Under the pieces are notes generated by a model. The model was given only the letters and a program-made list of their open reading frames with translations, was not told where the DNA came from and made no database searches. The translations under genes and the position numbers were made by a program. A stretch of DNA of 64,000 nucleotides from an uncultured Clostridium sp. (lineage in GTDB: Bacteria; Bacillota; Clostridia; Clostridiales; Clostridiaceae), in assembly GCA_902785295.1 (NCBI GenBank), contig CACZYK010000001.1, positions 1 to 64,000 on the forward strand, read 5' to 3'. Positions 38,901-46,365 of the stretch are shown here, one piece after another (position 1 is the stretch's first letter; the number at the start of each line of letters is the position of its first letter).

Positions 38901-39104
38901 TATAATATCCAATGCCTTCCATCCTTTTACTTCTATTATAAGTATTCCTATATGTTCCATAATCAAACAAAAGTCAAACTGCTTACCATTTACTTCCCTA
39001 TTGTAATAACATATTATATCATCAGGTAAATTTGACTCTATACACTCATAAACTTTCATTTCACCCTTATAAGTCGCATCCTTTTTATCCATCATTTTTG
39101 CCAT
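35988..39104 (-). CDS. NERD-UvrD helicase, AddA-like, first gene of the seven-gene operon
   Basis: This protein of about 1038 residues starts with a NERD nuclease-related domain (residues 12-65; D44 in KQFDF, E58-V-K60 in IIEVKGW). A UvrD/Rep helicase follows: Walker A VVKAGAGTGKTYS near 345-357, YIFIDEFQDVDDSQ near 620, VGDLKQSIYRFRGA near 648, TTVHKSKGLEYDMV near 935 and LYVALTRT near 1008. The combination implies a DNA translocase with a possible nuclease head. I prefer the ATG at 39104, where GAGGTAATGGTC gives proper spacing; an ATG at 39110 is possible. It is paired with the AddB-like protein. Upstream are 360 bases with no clear promoter. Confidence 0.85.
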   Translation of the reverse strand: MAKMMDKKDATYKGEMKVYECIESNLPDDIICYYNREVNGKQFDFCLIMEHIGILIIEVKGWKALDIIKVNNPDTIQTTLYSEPVSSPKKQARSYRFALVNIYNNKYSINPFVMDMVCYPFMSEYEYNNRGLNIVSEPEFTLFQEDIENPTKFVKKIARVYQKTNQPIYDKMVGNIYKTCRLHFEANNYIEEENNDVLPYSELRIYVHDITISDIDEIVNYYFKGVKQTIFLSNKDEVEQISQNILKKFNAEGIFLKGRNFILNSQQKNTLKSKDGYIEFFNFEAYFIEELSDFVSENRIIKNGVLDKKTLEIVEFIAKKSKFNLQQYMVEHAPIDKNIVVKAGAGTGKTYSMISRISFICHKSSKSNILDVKNEIAMLTFTTEAATNMKSRLKQAFMNYFILTRNKKYLEMIAEIENMRISTIHSFSNLVMKDTSLSLGIGVDFSTVSGNYQKQKIFDMYFNEYLQKKNNEEPMFFGNIPGNIYDFRKLLLKFADMLYNKGYDIKETTENVFGAPASQMPYMNEIIEEVIIKTERAYSDYLYENNSVSLVEYMLYLNKCVSDESFNTNLYQYKYIFIDEFQDVDDSQISAFLEMQKKLGFNFFIVGDLKQSIYRFRGATMDSFKKMGCQAETWKEYTLNINYRTDKRLLEDFAVLFNSMGNKNLIPYKEPSDRLIGVNENLLLDKNELVNVFSYTKEDEKDDGIYKKLFEVIKNRKTEIEARSDFSKLSQAEKTVAVLVRTNYQIATILRKAKEQNDIIIESDSNGDLYRLQSSIDLCKLTSALSNSRNPVYLFNLLLSNNVNIKFPVEKLVKMTEQEKMNYLIGCLDKFYQKTLGVNWSELVYEIQSKPVLMVLRKIYDATKPWKTYSMDEAKQIHYRTNYDLVFEDLSKESKYSYLTLDSINESLNILINMGSERNSRSVTDGGDYVRIVCTTVHKSKGLEYDMVIMPITTDKIDMMHRNGLDVTYVDGKVGYCVSVDGEFMANEYFYEDDELGEIEMEEARILYVALTRTINKFYWFNKTDSNGNTWGKLLEEI

Positions 39105-39464
39105 GACCATTACCTCTACTTTTTCTTTAAACTATTGTAAAACAATCTAAATTTTCATAACTTTGAATATATTCCATAGTTCTACTTTTTTTGAATTTCT
39201 CAATTATCTAAAAAATAAATATTTAGATTAATCACTCTACTTATCTATTAAAAGTCCTATAAAAATTTGAGATATACTGTCTATGTTTATAACTTTATTA
39301 TCTTGCATTTTTTGTAATAGGTCAATAATTTTTTGGTATTTTTATCAAATAAATAAGTTTTTTTGTCACTTTTAGGTTGTTAAACCAAGTTTTCATAGAA
39401 TCAACAAAATATCTATTATATTTTATATGAAAAAATTTTTTTATTTACTATTGAATTATAAATG
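39105..39464. other. Intergenic region upstream of the helicase operon
   Basis: No gene is supported here. The sequence is very AT-rich with long T runs. It must hold the promoter of the minus-strand helicase operon, unless that starts in the upstream 138-residue gene. I could not pick a convincing -35/-10 pair. Confidence 0.5.
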
Positions 39465-39563
39465 CTACATATAATATTTATCATTATCAATATAGCTTTT
39501 CTTTTTACTTGTTAATTCATCTTCAAGATTTGAAGTAGTCTCATGATATATTTCTGATATCAT
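39465..39563 (-). CDS. Possible 32-residue small protein
   Basis: An ATG at 39563 opens a 32-codon frame (MISEIYHETTSNLEDELTSKK..., ending NDKYYM). It starts 22 bases after the stop of the 138-residue gene, preceded by AAAGG. The peptide is hydrophilic and acidic/basic mixed. Nothing proves it is translated; its position between a possible DNA-recognition gene and the helicase operon is the only reason to list it. Confidence 0.3.
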   Translation of the reverse strand: MISEIYHETTSNLEDELTSKKKSYIDNDKYYM

Positions 39564-39584
39564 TATATTCAGCCTTTACACCTT

Positions 39585-40001
39585 TTATTGATTATCATAA
39601 AAAACATCTAATACTTTATCCCAATGAGAATATGACTTCACTTCATTATACAATTCAATAAATTTTTCATTCCATTGATCTTTCTTTAATCCAGGATAAA
39701 AATATTTAAAAAATCCTACACCAGGCATATATGTATCCTTATTTACAACCATAACAGATACTGGTGGTAAACCATTCTCTATACATGCCTCTGATATGCA
39801 ACCTAATGGTCTATCTAAGTTCCTTGGATTCATTGGTATTGATAATAAATTCGCCAATTCACCATACTGAATTATTTCATTATTCTCAACAATATGTTCT
39901 AATAATGCTATTGCTACTTCTATTACTATGTCATCATAACATTCATCAGTTAGTTCAAATTTAAATTTATTTGTATATTTTCTTTTTATTTTGATCAACA
40001 T
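39585..40001 (-). CDS. Unknown 138-residue protein with alkyltransferase-like winged-helix pattern
   Basis: The central part (about residues 32-100) reads ALLEHIVENNEIIQYGELANLL, then a run of L-x-x-P-L-G-x-I-S-x-x-C, GLPPVSVMVVNK and PGVGFF. It recalls the fold of alkyltransferase-like (ATL/MGMT C-terminal) domains: helix, wing with YGELA, and a late P-G-x-G-F. The reactive PCHR motif of MGMT is absent. I have the impression that similar domains are found fused to or near HNH and methyl-dependent restriction enzymes, where they would read DNA. Here it is upstream of the helicase operon on the same strand. A DNA-binding specificity role is a guess. Confidence 0.45.
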   Translation of the reverse strand: MLIKIKRKYTNKFKFELTDECYDDIVIEVAIALLEHIVENNEIIQYGELANLLSIPMNPRNLDRPLGCISEACIENGLPPVSVMVVNKDTYMPGVGFFKYFYPGLKKDQWNEKFIELYNEVKSYSHWDKVLDVFYDNQ

Positions 40002-40061
40002 TAATTAACCCTCCAATTCATTTATTTTTTCATGATTTTTATTCCTTTCATATTAATAATC

Positions 40062-40979
40062 CTATGCTGGTTTACTTTCTAGATATAGCACTTGTGAATC
40101 CACAAATTCAAAATTGCATTCACATAATTTATTAAAATTTTCTATGGTTTCTTTTATTTGTTTTTGAGTAAATATTTTTTCATCACATAAGTAAAGTGCT
40201 CTGTAAATGTCTTCATTTAGGATATTGTCTTTTATAAGATTTGTTATTTTCTTAACTTCTTCCTTTTCTTTTTCTGAAAATTTTATACCTATTTCATTTA
40301 TCTTTTTTATATATAATTTGTTTATTTGAATATAGCTCATATATAAAGCTATAATGTATTCAATATTTAAACTTATTTGATTTTCTATATTTCTTTTAAC
40401 TAAATCCTCAATATCTAACTTTATATTTGCTATACATTCTCTTAGTGATACATAATCATTTCTTTCTATGGGCTTATTATTAATACCTTGCTGTTCAAAA
40501 CTTTCTATTAAAATTGTTGCTTTTGCAATTTCTTTTCTTGTTCTTAAAACAAGTTTTTGTTTTTCATTGTCTAAAAGTTTATTTACTCCTATTTGTATCT
40601 CGTCTAACTTTTTATTCATGCTATTTAATTTTTTATTTATAATAACAAAGCTTGCCACTGAGACACAAATATTCAAGCCTGATGCTAATAAACTTGCTGT
40701 GCTTACTAAAGACTGTAAACTTTTTACATTACTTAAACATTCTAAGTTTTTAAGCATATTACTAAACCTTACATCTAGTTTGGACATTTCATTTATAACT
40801 TCTTTATATGAAACATCTTCTTTTACTATCTCTAAATGACGTATTATTTGTCCATTATAAGAACCACTATTAATTCTTCTAATAGTTCCACCATAAACAG
40901 TAGCCTTTTTTTCTTTAATAAGTTGTATGCACTCTTCAGGTATTTTTCTATAAACCTCTTTATTAATTATTTCTTCCAT
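40062..40979 (-). CDS. Unknown protein with one membrane segment
   Basis: I do not recognise this 305-residue protein (ATG at 40979 with GGAG six bases upstream; a GTG at 40991 is less likely). Near residues 92-112 there is a hydrophobic stretch (LLASGLNICVSVASFVII) that could cross or enter the membrane. A coiled coil follows (NKKLNSMNKKLDEIQIGVNKLL), and the C-terminal half is helical. The gene starts 2 bp after the stop of the upstream 191-residue gene, so they are coupled. The layout of short N-terminal domain, membrane-active helix and helical body occurs in some abortive-infection proteins and toxins, but there is no specific motif. Confidence 0.5.
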   Translation of the reverse strand: MEEIINKEVYRKIPEECIQLIKEKKATVYGGTIRRINSGSYNGQIIRHLEIVKEDVSYKEVINEMSKLDVRFSNMLKNLECLSNVKSLQSLVSTASLLASGLNICVSVASFVIINKKLNSMNKKLDEIQIGVNKLLDNEKQKLVLRTRKEIAKATILIESFEQQGINNKPIERNDYVSLRECIANIKLDIEDLVKRNIENQISLNIEYIIALYMSYIQINKLYIKKINEIGIKFSEKEKEEVKKITNLIKDNILNEDIYRALYLCDEKIFTQKQIKETIENFNKLCECNFEFVDSQVLYLESKPA

Positions 40980-40981
40980 CC

Positions 40982-41557
40982 TTATCTCCACTCCAATTTA
41001 TATTCATTTAAATATAAGATTAAAGCTATCTCAAATAATTTTATATCTTTATCTTTGTTTATTAATCTTGATGAAAAAGGTTCACATTTTTTAAATATTT
41101 TAACTATGTCTTTTATATAAACCTCTGAATTTTTTATTAAGTCATTTCTTAAATTAGTTACTTTTTTTAAATCAACATTATTTAAAATCAATATTAATTT
41201 AGAGGCAACACTTATACAAAATTCTTTTGAGATATTGTCATCCTTAAAATCTCCTTTAGATTTTCCAATTAAGTTTTTAAGGGATTCTGCTTTAGACCTA
41301 TTTATTTTCCTTTCATTTTTATATTGTATTAGCACATATAAACTATTTTCTATTTTTTCAATAAAAAACTTATTTAATTTATAGTCTAATCTAACAGAAT
41401 CATCTTTAACCCCAAAATATCCTTTAATAAAATTAATAATAAAATCATGTCTTCTTATATTATATTTTTCTTTGTATCCTGCTATTTTAGCAACTTTTAA
41501 AAAATCATCTCGATTAAGATTTTTTATCATAATATGTACATTATATGCATTACTCAT
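40982..41557 (-). CDS. Unknown 191-residue helical protein coupled to the membrane-segment gene
   Basis: I do not recognise this protein. It starts MSNAYNVHIMIKNLNRDDFLKVAK at 41557, with GGAAGTGG upstream. It is charged and mostly helical, with no metal site, P-loop or membrane segment. Its stop codon lies 2 bp before the start of the next gene, which encodes a protein with a membrane segment. Together they may form a two-gene defence or toxin-type unit, but the evidence is only the coupling and the location at the edge of the defence region. Confidence 0.5.
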   Translation of the reverse strand: MSNAYNVHIMIKNLNRDDFLKVAKIAGYKEKYNIRRHDFIINFIKGYFGVKDDSVRLDYKLNKFFIEKIENSLYVLIQYKNERKINRSKAESLKNLIGKSKGDFKDDNISKEFCISVASKLILILNNVDLKKVTNLRNDLIKNSEVYIKDIVKIFKKCEPFSSRLINKDKDIKLFEIALILYLNEYKLEWR

Positions 41558-41735
41558 TAAAACCACTTCCACATTATGTATTTACATAATTTATGTTATT
41601 TTATCTTTGTATTATAATTTTATCATAATTGTATTTTTTATACAATATTCTTCATGTTTTTATATTTTTTCTTATTTATTACATTTATATATCTATTTAA
41701 AACTTTTTCATTTTAATTTTATATAAAATAAAAAA

Positions 41736-41755
41736 CCATATTATTTTAAATATGG
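41736..41755 (-). terminator. Terminator downstream of the GNAT gene
   Basis: A 7-bp stem (CCATATT 41736-41742, AATATGG 41749-41755) with a 6-base loop is followed on the minus strand by a T run. It lies 25 bp after the end of the acetyltransferase gene. Confidence 0.7.
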
Positions 41756-41779
41756 CTTTAACTTGATATAATTTTTTTG

Positions 41780-42253
41780 TTATATGTGACAAATCATTAT
41801 ATATTCTTCCTCATTTTCATCAACAATCTCAAATCCTACTTTCTTATACATTTTTACAGCATAGTTTGCTTTTTGAACAGAAAGTGATGTTTTTTTATAT
41901 CCTCTTTGTTTTAATATATTAAGCATTTCTTTCATTAATGCAGTACCAATCCCTAATCCTCTATACTCTTTATATAAAGAAATAGCTAATGAAGGTGTTG
42001 TATCATTTATATGTCCATAGTCATTCATAATACGAACCCAAACAGCACCAACTATCTTTCCATCAATTTCTGCTACCAAACCTATATCATCTTTTTTCAT
42101 TCCAAAATCTTTTAAATATATTTGTAACTCAGGTTTATTAATAATTGTTTTTGGTGGAGGAGATACTCTTTCTGGTACAAATATAGCTTCATATAAAAAA
42201 TTTTCAAGTAAACTATATTCTTCTTTTAATATCTCTCTAATTGTATAGTTCAT
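41780..42253 (-). CDS. GNAT family N-acetyltransferase
   Basis: This 157-residue acetyltransferase has the acetyl-CoA motif A near residues 90-125 (LAISLYKEYRGLGIGTALMKEML, with the R/Q-x-x-G-x-G/A loop as RGLGIGTAL). Motif B is NYAVKMYKKVGFEIVDE near 130. Family members transfer acetyl groups to amines; the substrate cannot be told. The ATG at 42253 has GGAGG eight bases upstream. The gene appears to be alone, ended by the terminator at 41736-41755. Length is normal. Confidence 0.85.
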   Translation of the reverse strand: MNYTIREILKEEYSLLENFLYEAIFVPERVSPPPKTIINKPELQIYLKDFGMKKDDIGLVAEIDGKIVGAVWVRIMNDYGHINDTTPSLAISLYKEYRGLGIGTALMKEMLNILKQRGYKKTSLSVQKANYAVKMYKKVGFEIVDENEEEYIMICHI

Positions 42254-42332
42254 AGGCACTTCCTCCATTTAATTTAAAATATAATTATTTAAACCTTTTT
42301 GTATTCTCTAATGCTTAATTTTTTTACTTTTT

Positions 42333-42632
42333 TTAATAAGTTATTATTGTAGATTCAAAAAATCTTTCTTGAAATTCTACTAATGTTTTTATTTGTTCTT
42401 TATTATACTTATTTAATTCTTTACAAACTACTAACTTATCTTCAATATCATTTAGTCTTTTTATTATTGCTACAACATATCCTTCATATGTTTCTAAAGG
42501 TTCAAATTCTCCAATAATATATACATCAATTTTCTCTCCATCTCCAGCTATTGTATTAGGAATAAAGCCATAATTTAAAGAATATATAAAGTTATGTTTA
42601 GAGCCGAGTGGTCTATCTATTTTTATTTTCAC
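42333..42632 (-). CDS. Short inorganic-pyrophosphatase-like protein
   Basis: The 99-residue sequence (GTG start at 42632, preceded by AGGAAA) matches the core of small soluble pyrophosphatase-like proteins: DRPLGSKHN at residues 6-14, YSLNYGFIP at about 18-26, AGDGEKIDVYIIGE at about 29-42, and ND-x-EDKLVV near 60. In type I pyrophosphatases the D-G-x-x-x-D segment binds metal, and here D31 and D36 are kept. It is much shorter than the classic enzyme (about 170 residues), but clostridia have such short forms. Role and substrate are uncertain. Confidence 0.7.
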   Translation of the reverse strand: MKIKIDRPLGSKHNFIYSLNYGFIPNTIAGDGEKIDVYIIGEFEPLETYEGYVVAIIKRLNDIEDKLVVCKELNKYNKEQIKTLVEFQERFFESTIITY

Positions 42633-42756
42633 AAATTTTCCTAAATAAGATTCTATTTAAGTTTCTCCTTTTAATTTGTCTATTTTTATATTGTAACTTT
42701 ATCATGATTATATTTTTTGTACAATATTTTCATTTTGTTATCTTTATATTTGTAAA

Positions 42757-42790
42757 AAAAGATAGCCAGTAAATTAGCTTGCTATCTTTT
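42757..42790 (-). terminator. Terminator of the radical SAM operon
   Basis: AAAAGATAGC (42757-42766) pairs with GCTATCTTTT (42781-42790) around a 14-base loop. On the minus strand a T run follows. It lies 80 bp after the SPASM radical SAM gene and belongs to a local family of TAGC...GCTA terminators also seen at 51451-51490 and 54810-54835. Confidence 0.75.
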
Positions 42791-42869
42791 AAAATTTTAT
42801 TCAATAAATTGTTTAATATTCCCAAAGTATCTTTTTCAAATTTTTCTTTATGTTTCTGAAAGTCTACCT

Positions 42870-44066
42870 TTATTCCTTCCATATACCATTTTTAACATCA
42901 TAGCAACATCGTGGATTTTTAGAATGAATATTCCCACAAACTGAAATTCCTATTGGTCTACAATCATTACATGCAAATCTATATTCACATTCTTTGCAAT
43001 CTTCAATATTACTAAAATCTAGAAACCAGTTTTTTAATGTACTTTCCTTATTAATTATATTTTTAATTGTATCTATTCTAGTATTTCCATATACCAAATT
43101 TCTTTCAAATTCACAAGGAATAACATCACCATTTTCCATAATTGATATTTTTCCATACCAACATGTATTTCTTATCATATTATTCTGAAATTTAATTTTA
43201 TCAGCTTTAAAATTGGGTTTCCTTAAATATACTGGTTCTAACACTTTTTTCTTTGTTGGGATATGTGAATTTTGTGTTCCACCAAATACTTTTCTAATAA
43301 CATCATACCTTGAATATTGCATTCCTATACTTTTAACAAATGAAATAATATCATCTACATAATCTTCATTTTCTTTCATAATAATAACTGCTGAGTACAC
43401 CTTAATTCCATTATCTACTAAATATTTAACTGCCTTAGTCATCTTAAAAAAACTTCCTTGCACACCTGTAATAGTATCATGAATTTCTTCCTTATGTCCA
43501 TAAACTGAAACTTTCACTCTAATATTATTCTTTATAACACATTCTAGTAATTTATCTGTAAAACAAGTAGCATTAGTAAATAAAGTAACATTAATATTAT
43601 ATTGAGAAACATAATTTATAAGCTCAATTAAGTTTATGTAACATCCTGGCTCTCCTCCAATTATTATCAATCTCTTAATTTTTAATCTTGCCAATTGATC
43701 AATTATGTCTTTCCACTCTTCTATAGATAACACATCCATACATCCCAAATGTGAATTACCTTCATAGCAATGTAAACATTTTAAATTACATTTCTGAGTA
43801 ATTTCAATCCATGCCATCTCTAAACTAACATTTTTACAAACATTAACTGAATATACTCTAGGAGAAAAATTCGATGATATTAGATTATTCATCTTCAACT
43901 TTTCTAAATATTTTTCATCTTCTTTTATTGTTTTTGATTTTACATAACGCCCAATAATATCACATGCTTTTCTATTTATTGAGTATACCTTATGTGTAGA
44001 GAAATTATAGATTGCACCATTTTTTGCTCCCTCTACAAATACAACATCTTCATTTATTTCAAACAT
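42870..44066 (-). CDS. SPASM radical SAM peptide-modifying enzyme
   Basis: This 398-residue protein is a radical SAM enzyme. Residues 1-80 look like a PqqD/RRE-type peptide-binding domain (YNFSTHKVYSINRKACDII). The [4Fe-4S]-SAM motif is C93-x3-C97-x2-C100 (CNLKCLHC). Near residue 140 there is IIGGEPG. The C-terminal third has a SPASM domain with several cysteines (CWYG, PCEFERN, DCKECEYRFACNDC). Such enzymes make Calpha, thioether or ether crosslinks in RiPPs. I chose the ATG at 44066, which overlaps the upstream stop and has AAAGGATGG behind it. It is the last gene of the precursor-methyltransferase-radical SAM operon. Confidence 0.85.
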   Translation of the reverse strand: MFEINEDVVFVEGAKNGAIYNFSTHKVYSINRKACDIIGRYVKSKTIKEDEKYLEKLKMNNLISSNFSPRVYSVNVCKNVSLEMAWIEITQKCNLKCLHCYEGNSHLGCMDVLSIEEWKDIIDQLARLKIKRLIIIGGEPGCYINLIELINYVSQYNINVTLFTNATCFTDKLLECVIKNNIRVKVSVYGHKEEIHDTITGVQGSFFKMTKAVKYLVDNGIKVYSAVIIMKENEDYVDDIISFVKSIGMQYSRYDVIRKVFGGTQNSHIPTKKKVLEPVYLRKPNFKADKIKFQNNMIRNTCWYGKISIMENGDVIPCEFERNLVYGNTRIDTIKNIINKESTLKNWFLDFSNIEDCKECEYRFACNDCRPIGISVCGNIHSKNPRCCYDVKNGIWKE

Positions 44067-45618
44067 ATATTTTACCATCCTTTTGTATTGGTGTATCATT
44101 ATATAATTTTTCTAACTCTTTTATGGTATATTTAAATTGACTTGAATTGCTTTGCATTTTTTCTATTATAATTGGTATATTTGTTCTACACCAATTTATA
44201 TCATTTTCCTCATAAAGATGAAAAAAATACTCCTTTAACATTTGAAACTCTTTTTGTTCAGCATCTTTAACATATAAATGATACTTTTCCGCTAAGGGAT
44301 TAACATGCCTCACCAATTCATATTTTCTTTTCAAAGAATTAAATTGACCTTTTACTTCTTCTAATTGAGGAATCAATTCATTTGTAAGAAAATTTACAAC
44401 TTCTTTTACTTCTGGATAATAAAAATCATAAGCACTTGTATTTAAAAATGAATATTCCTTTTTTAGTAATCCATCATTTCTAACTTTTTCAAGTAATTTT
44501 GTTCCTTCCAATAATTGAACTTTCAATCCACCATAATGATAGTAATTGGAGGATTTTAACTCTACTAAATACCTATAATTTTCTTTAAAAGTTTCCAATG
44601 TACTGTAAGGATTAATAAATATCATTCCATATCGAGGCGATATTCCATTATTTTTCAATATTTTAATAGCCTCAATTCCTTCTGTCAAAGTAGATCTTTT
44701 ATTGTAAAGCAATCTATCTTTTTCATTTCCAGCATCCACCCCTAAAAACAAGTGATGAAATCCTATTTTATTCATTTGTTTTATTAATTCATAATTCTTG
44801 GGATTACAGATTGATTTACATTTTGCAAATCCTGAAAACACAATATTTAAATTGAGCTTATCTATCTTTTTAAACAATAACCACAAACGTTGTCTATTTA
44901 TATCTGTATCAACATCAAACAAATCATCATCAACAAAAAAATACTTTCTGACACCAAATGTTGTTGTCATATAATAAATTTCATTTACTATTGCATCAGG
45001 TTCTTTATATGTTACCCTTCCCTTTCTTGAACAACAAAACGAACATGCTCCAGTACAAATATTTGCTTTTGTTAACATACAATGTGTCTTTTTAATATTT
45101 CTAGAATATTCATCATTAATAAAATAATCGTATGCATGTTCTCTGCATACTTGATTTTCAATATTTTTTTCTTTATTTAAGAAATCGTTTTTTGAAATTA
45201 TATTTTTATCTCCTATAAGTAATTCAGACGAATCTATATAATGTTCTAGTAATCGTTTTATTGGAGACTCTCCATCACCCAATATTAAGTAATCAATATT
45301 TGTCATATCTGCTAAGATTGATTTATAATTCATTGATATAAATTGTCCACCCATAAAGACAATACTATCTCTTTGCATATCTTTTATGTATTTTGCAATT
45401 TCCATAAATAAACAGTAATTAGTCTCAAATACTGAAAAGCCGTAAAAATCATACTCCATTGATAAATCTTCTTTTATAAATTCTAATGTTTCTCTATGAT
45501 GATAAAATTTTGTATCTACCTGTATTGAACATTTATCTCTTAAATATTGTGCAATATAATCCACACCAGTATTTCCATATTTATAACTATTAATAATTGA
45601 AATTAATAATACCTTCAT
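44059..45618 (-). CDS. B12-binding-domain radical SAM enzyme
   Basis: Residues 1-125 of this 519-residue protein form a cobalamin-binding-like Rossmann fold (VLLISIINSYKYGNTG at the start, GGQFIS and LILGDGESP near 90-120). The classic DxHxxG His is not seen. The radical SAM motif is C188-x3-C192-x2-C195 (CTGACSFC). Then comes FVDDDLFD near 230, and RYGMIFINPYST in the second half. Enzymes of this class methylate unactivated carbons or make other C-C/C-X changes. The gene starts 3 bp after the methyltransferase stop and overlaps the SPASM gene. The peptide precursor at the head of the operon is the probable substrate. Confidence 0.8.
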   Translation of the reverse strand: MKVLLISIINSYKYGNTGVDYIAQYLRDKCSIQVDTKFYHHRETLEFIKEDLSMEYDFYGFSVFETNYCLFMEIAKYIKDMQRDSIVFMGGQFISMNYKSILADMTNIDYLILGDGESPIKRLLEHYIDSSELLIGDKNIISKNDFLNKEKNIENQVCREHAYDYFINDEYSRNIKKTHCMLTKANICTGACSFCCSRKGRVTYKEPDAIVNEIYYMTTTFGVRKYFFVDDDLFDVDTDINRQRLWLLFKKIDKLNLNIVFSGFAKCKSICNPKNYELIKQMNKIGFHHLFLGVDAGNEKDRLLYNKRSTLTEGIEAIKILKNNGISPRYGMIFINPYSTLETFKENYRYLVELKSSNYYHYGGLKVQLLEGTKLLEKVRNDGLLKKEYSFLNTSAYDFYYPEVKEVVNFLTNELIPQLEEVKGQFNSLKRKYELVRHVNPLAEKYHLYVKDAEQKEFQMLKEYFFHLYEENDINWCRTNIPIIIEKMQSNSSQFKYTIKELEKLYNDTPIQKDGKIYV

Positions 45619-45621
45619 AGC

Positions 45622-46302
45622 CTATTCCTTATTTTCATAAATCAAATAATTAACACATTTGTGACACATTTGAGCATCACAAACAATTCTTCCTTTTTCA
45701 TATAGCCATTCACATTCTCGCATTGCCCCCATAGAAGCTACTGTAGGATATAATAATATTATCTTTATATGACGATTTTTTCTTTTTAAACTTTTTTTAA
45801 CATTATTAATCCACTTCATATATGTTTCTTTGTCATAAAATGTATTAAATAAATAAAAACATGTAATATCATCTTTTATTGGCATTTCTATTGCATTGCC
45901 TTTAAACATTTCTATAGTGTATTCTTTATCAGAAAATTTAGACTTAAAACTCTTTAAATTTTCTATAAATATATTATACAAGTAGTCCTCATGTTCAATT
46001 CCATACAAATTTTTATATCCATTTTTTGCCATATAAAACAATAAAATTCCTGTTCCTGCTCCAACATCTAAAATAACTTCATCTTTGTCAATCATCCCAC
46101 TATTTATTAATTTATCTAGTAAAAGCAAATTAGTTCCTTCGTATGGATTAAATCTAATATCTTTTTTAGGAATTGGAGTTCCCTCTTTAAGACCATATTC
46201 ATTCAAAAAACTATTTAAAACTTCTTTTCTAATTTTTCTTTTTATTTTATTTGCTTTTTTTTCTAAACTTACTGCCAACTTTATTTTTATATTTACAAAC
46301 AT
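45622..46302 (-). CDS. Class I SAM-dependent methyltransferase of the peptide operon
   Basis: This 226-residue methyltransferase has the class I SAM loop EVILDVGAGTGILLFYMAK (about residues 77-95) and the following acidic motif YGIEHEDYL. Near residue 160 ITCFYLFNTFYDKETYMKWI is the usual motif IV/post-IV area. Cysteines near the C-terminus (CEWLY, CDAQMCHKCVNYL) could bind metal. The start is the ATG at 46302 with GGAGG five bases upstream. It lies directly after the attenuator-like terminator that follows the precursor gene and is 3 bp from the B12 radical SAM gene. Likely role: methylation of the peptide product. Confidence 0.8.
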   Translation of the reverse strand: MFVNIKIKLAVSLEKKANKIKRKIRKEVLNSFLNEYGLKEGTPIPKKDIRFNPYEGTNLLLLDKLINSGMIDKDEVILDVGAGTGILLFYMAKNGYKNLYGIEHEDYLYNIFIENLKSFKSKFSDKEYTIEMFKGNAIEMPIKDDITCFYLFNTFYDKETYMKWINNVKKSLKRKNRHIKIILLYPTVASMGAMRECEWLYEKGRIVCDAQMCHKCVNYLIYENKE

Positions 46303-46313
46303 ATCTCCTCCAC

Positions 46314-46342
46314 AAAAAAAGGAAGGATGCCGAAACACCCTT
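46314..46342 (-). terminator. Weak terminator/attenuator between precursor and enzyme genes
   Basis: On the minus strand AAGGGTG (46342-46336), loop TTTCGG, CATCCTT (46329-46323) and then a T7 run (46320-46314) form a short hairpin with one G-T pair. In RiPP operons such a leaky terminator after the precursor gene lets the peptide be made in excess over its enzymes. Confidence 0.65.
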
Positions 46343-46365
46343 TAAAAATATTTTACATGCTGTAA

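Noticed and set aside
23024-39104. DndF, DndG, DndH restriction proteins
   Set aside because: The protein lengths, domain order and number of helicases do not match what is known of DndFGH (DptFGH), so I did not use those names.
16504-39104. Complete Dpd (7-deazaguanine) system
   Set aside because: No DpdA-type transglycosylase or DpdC is seen, and the modification genes are clearly dnd. Only the EFGH-like part resembles Dpd.
39585-40001. O6-alkylguanine-DNA methyltransferase
   Set aside because: The PCHR active-site motif is absent.
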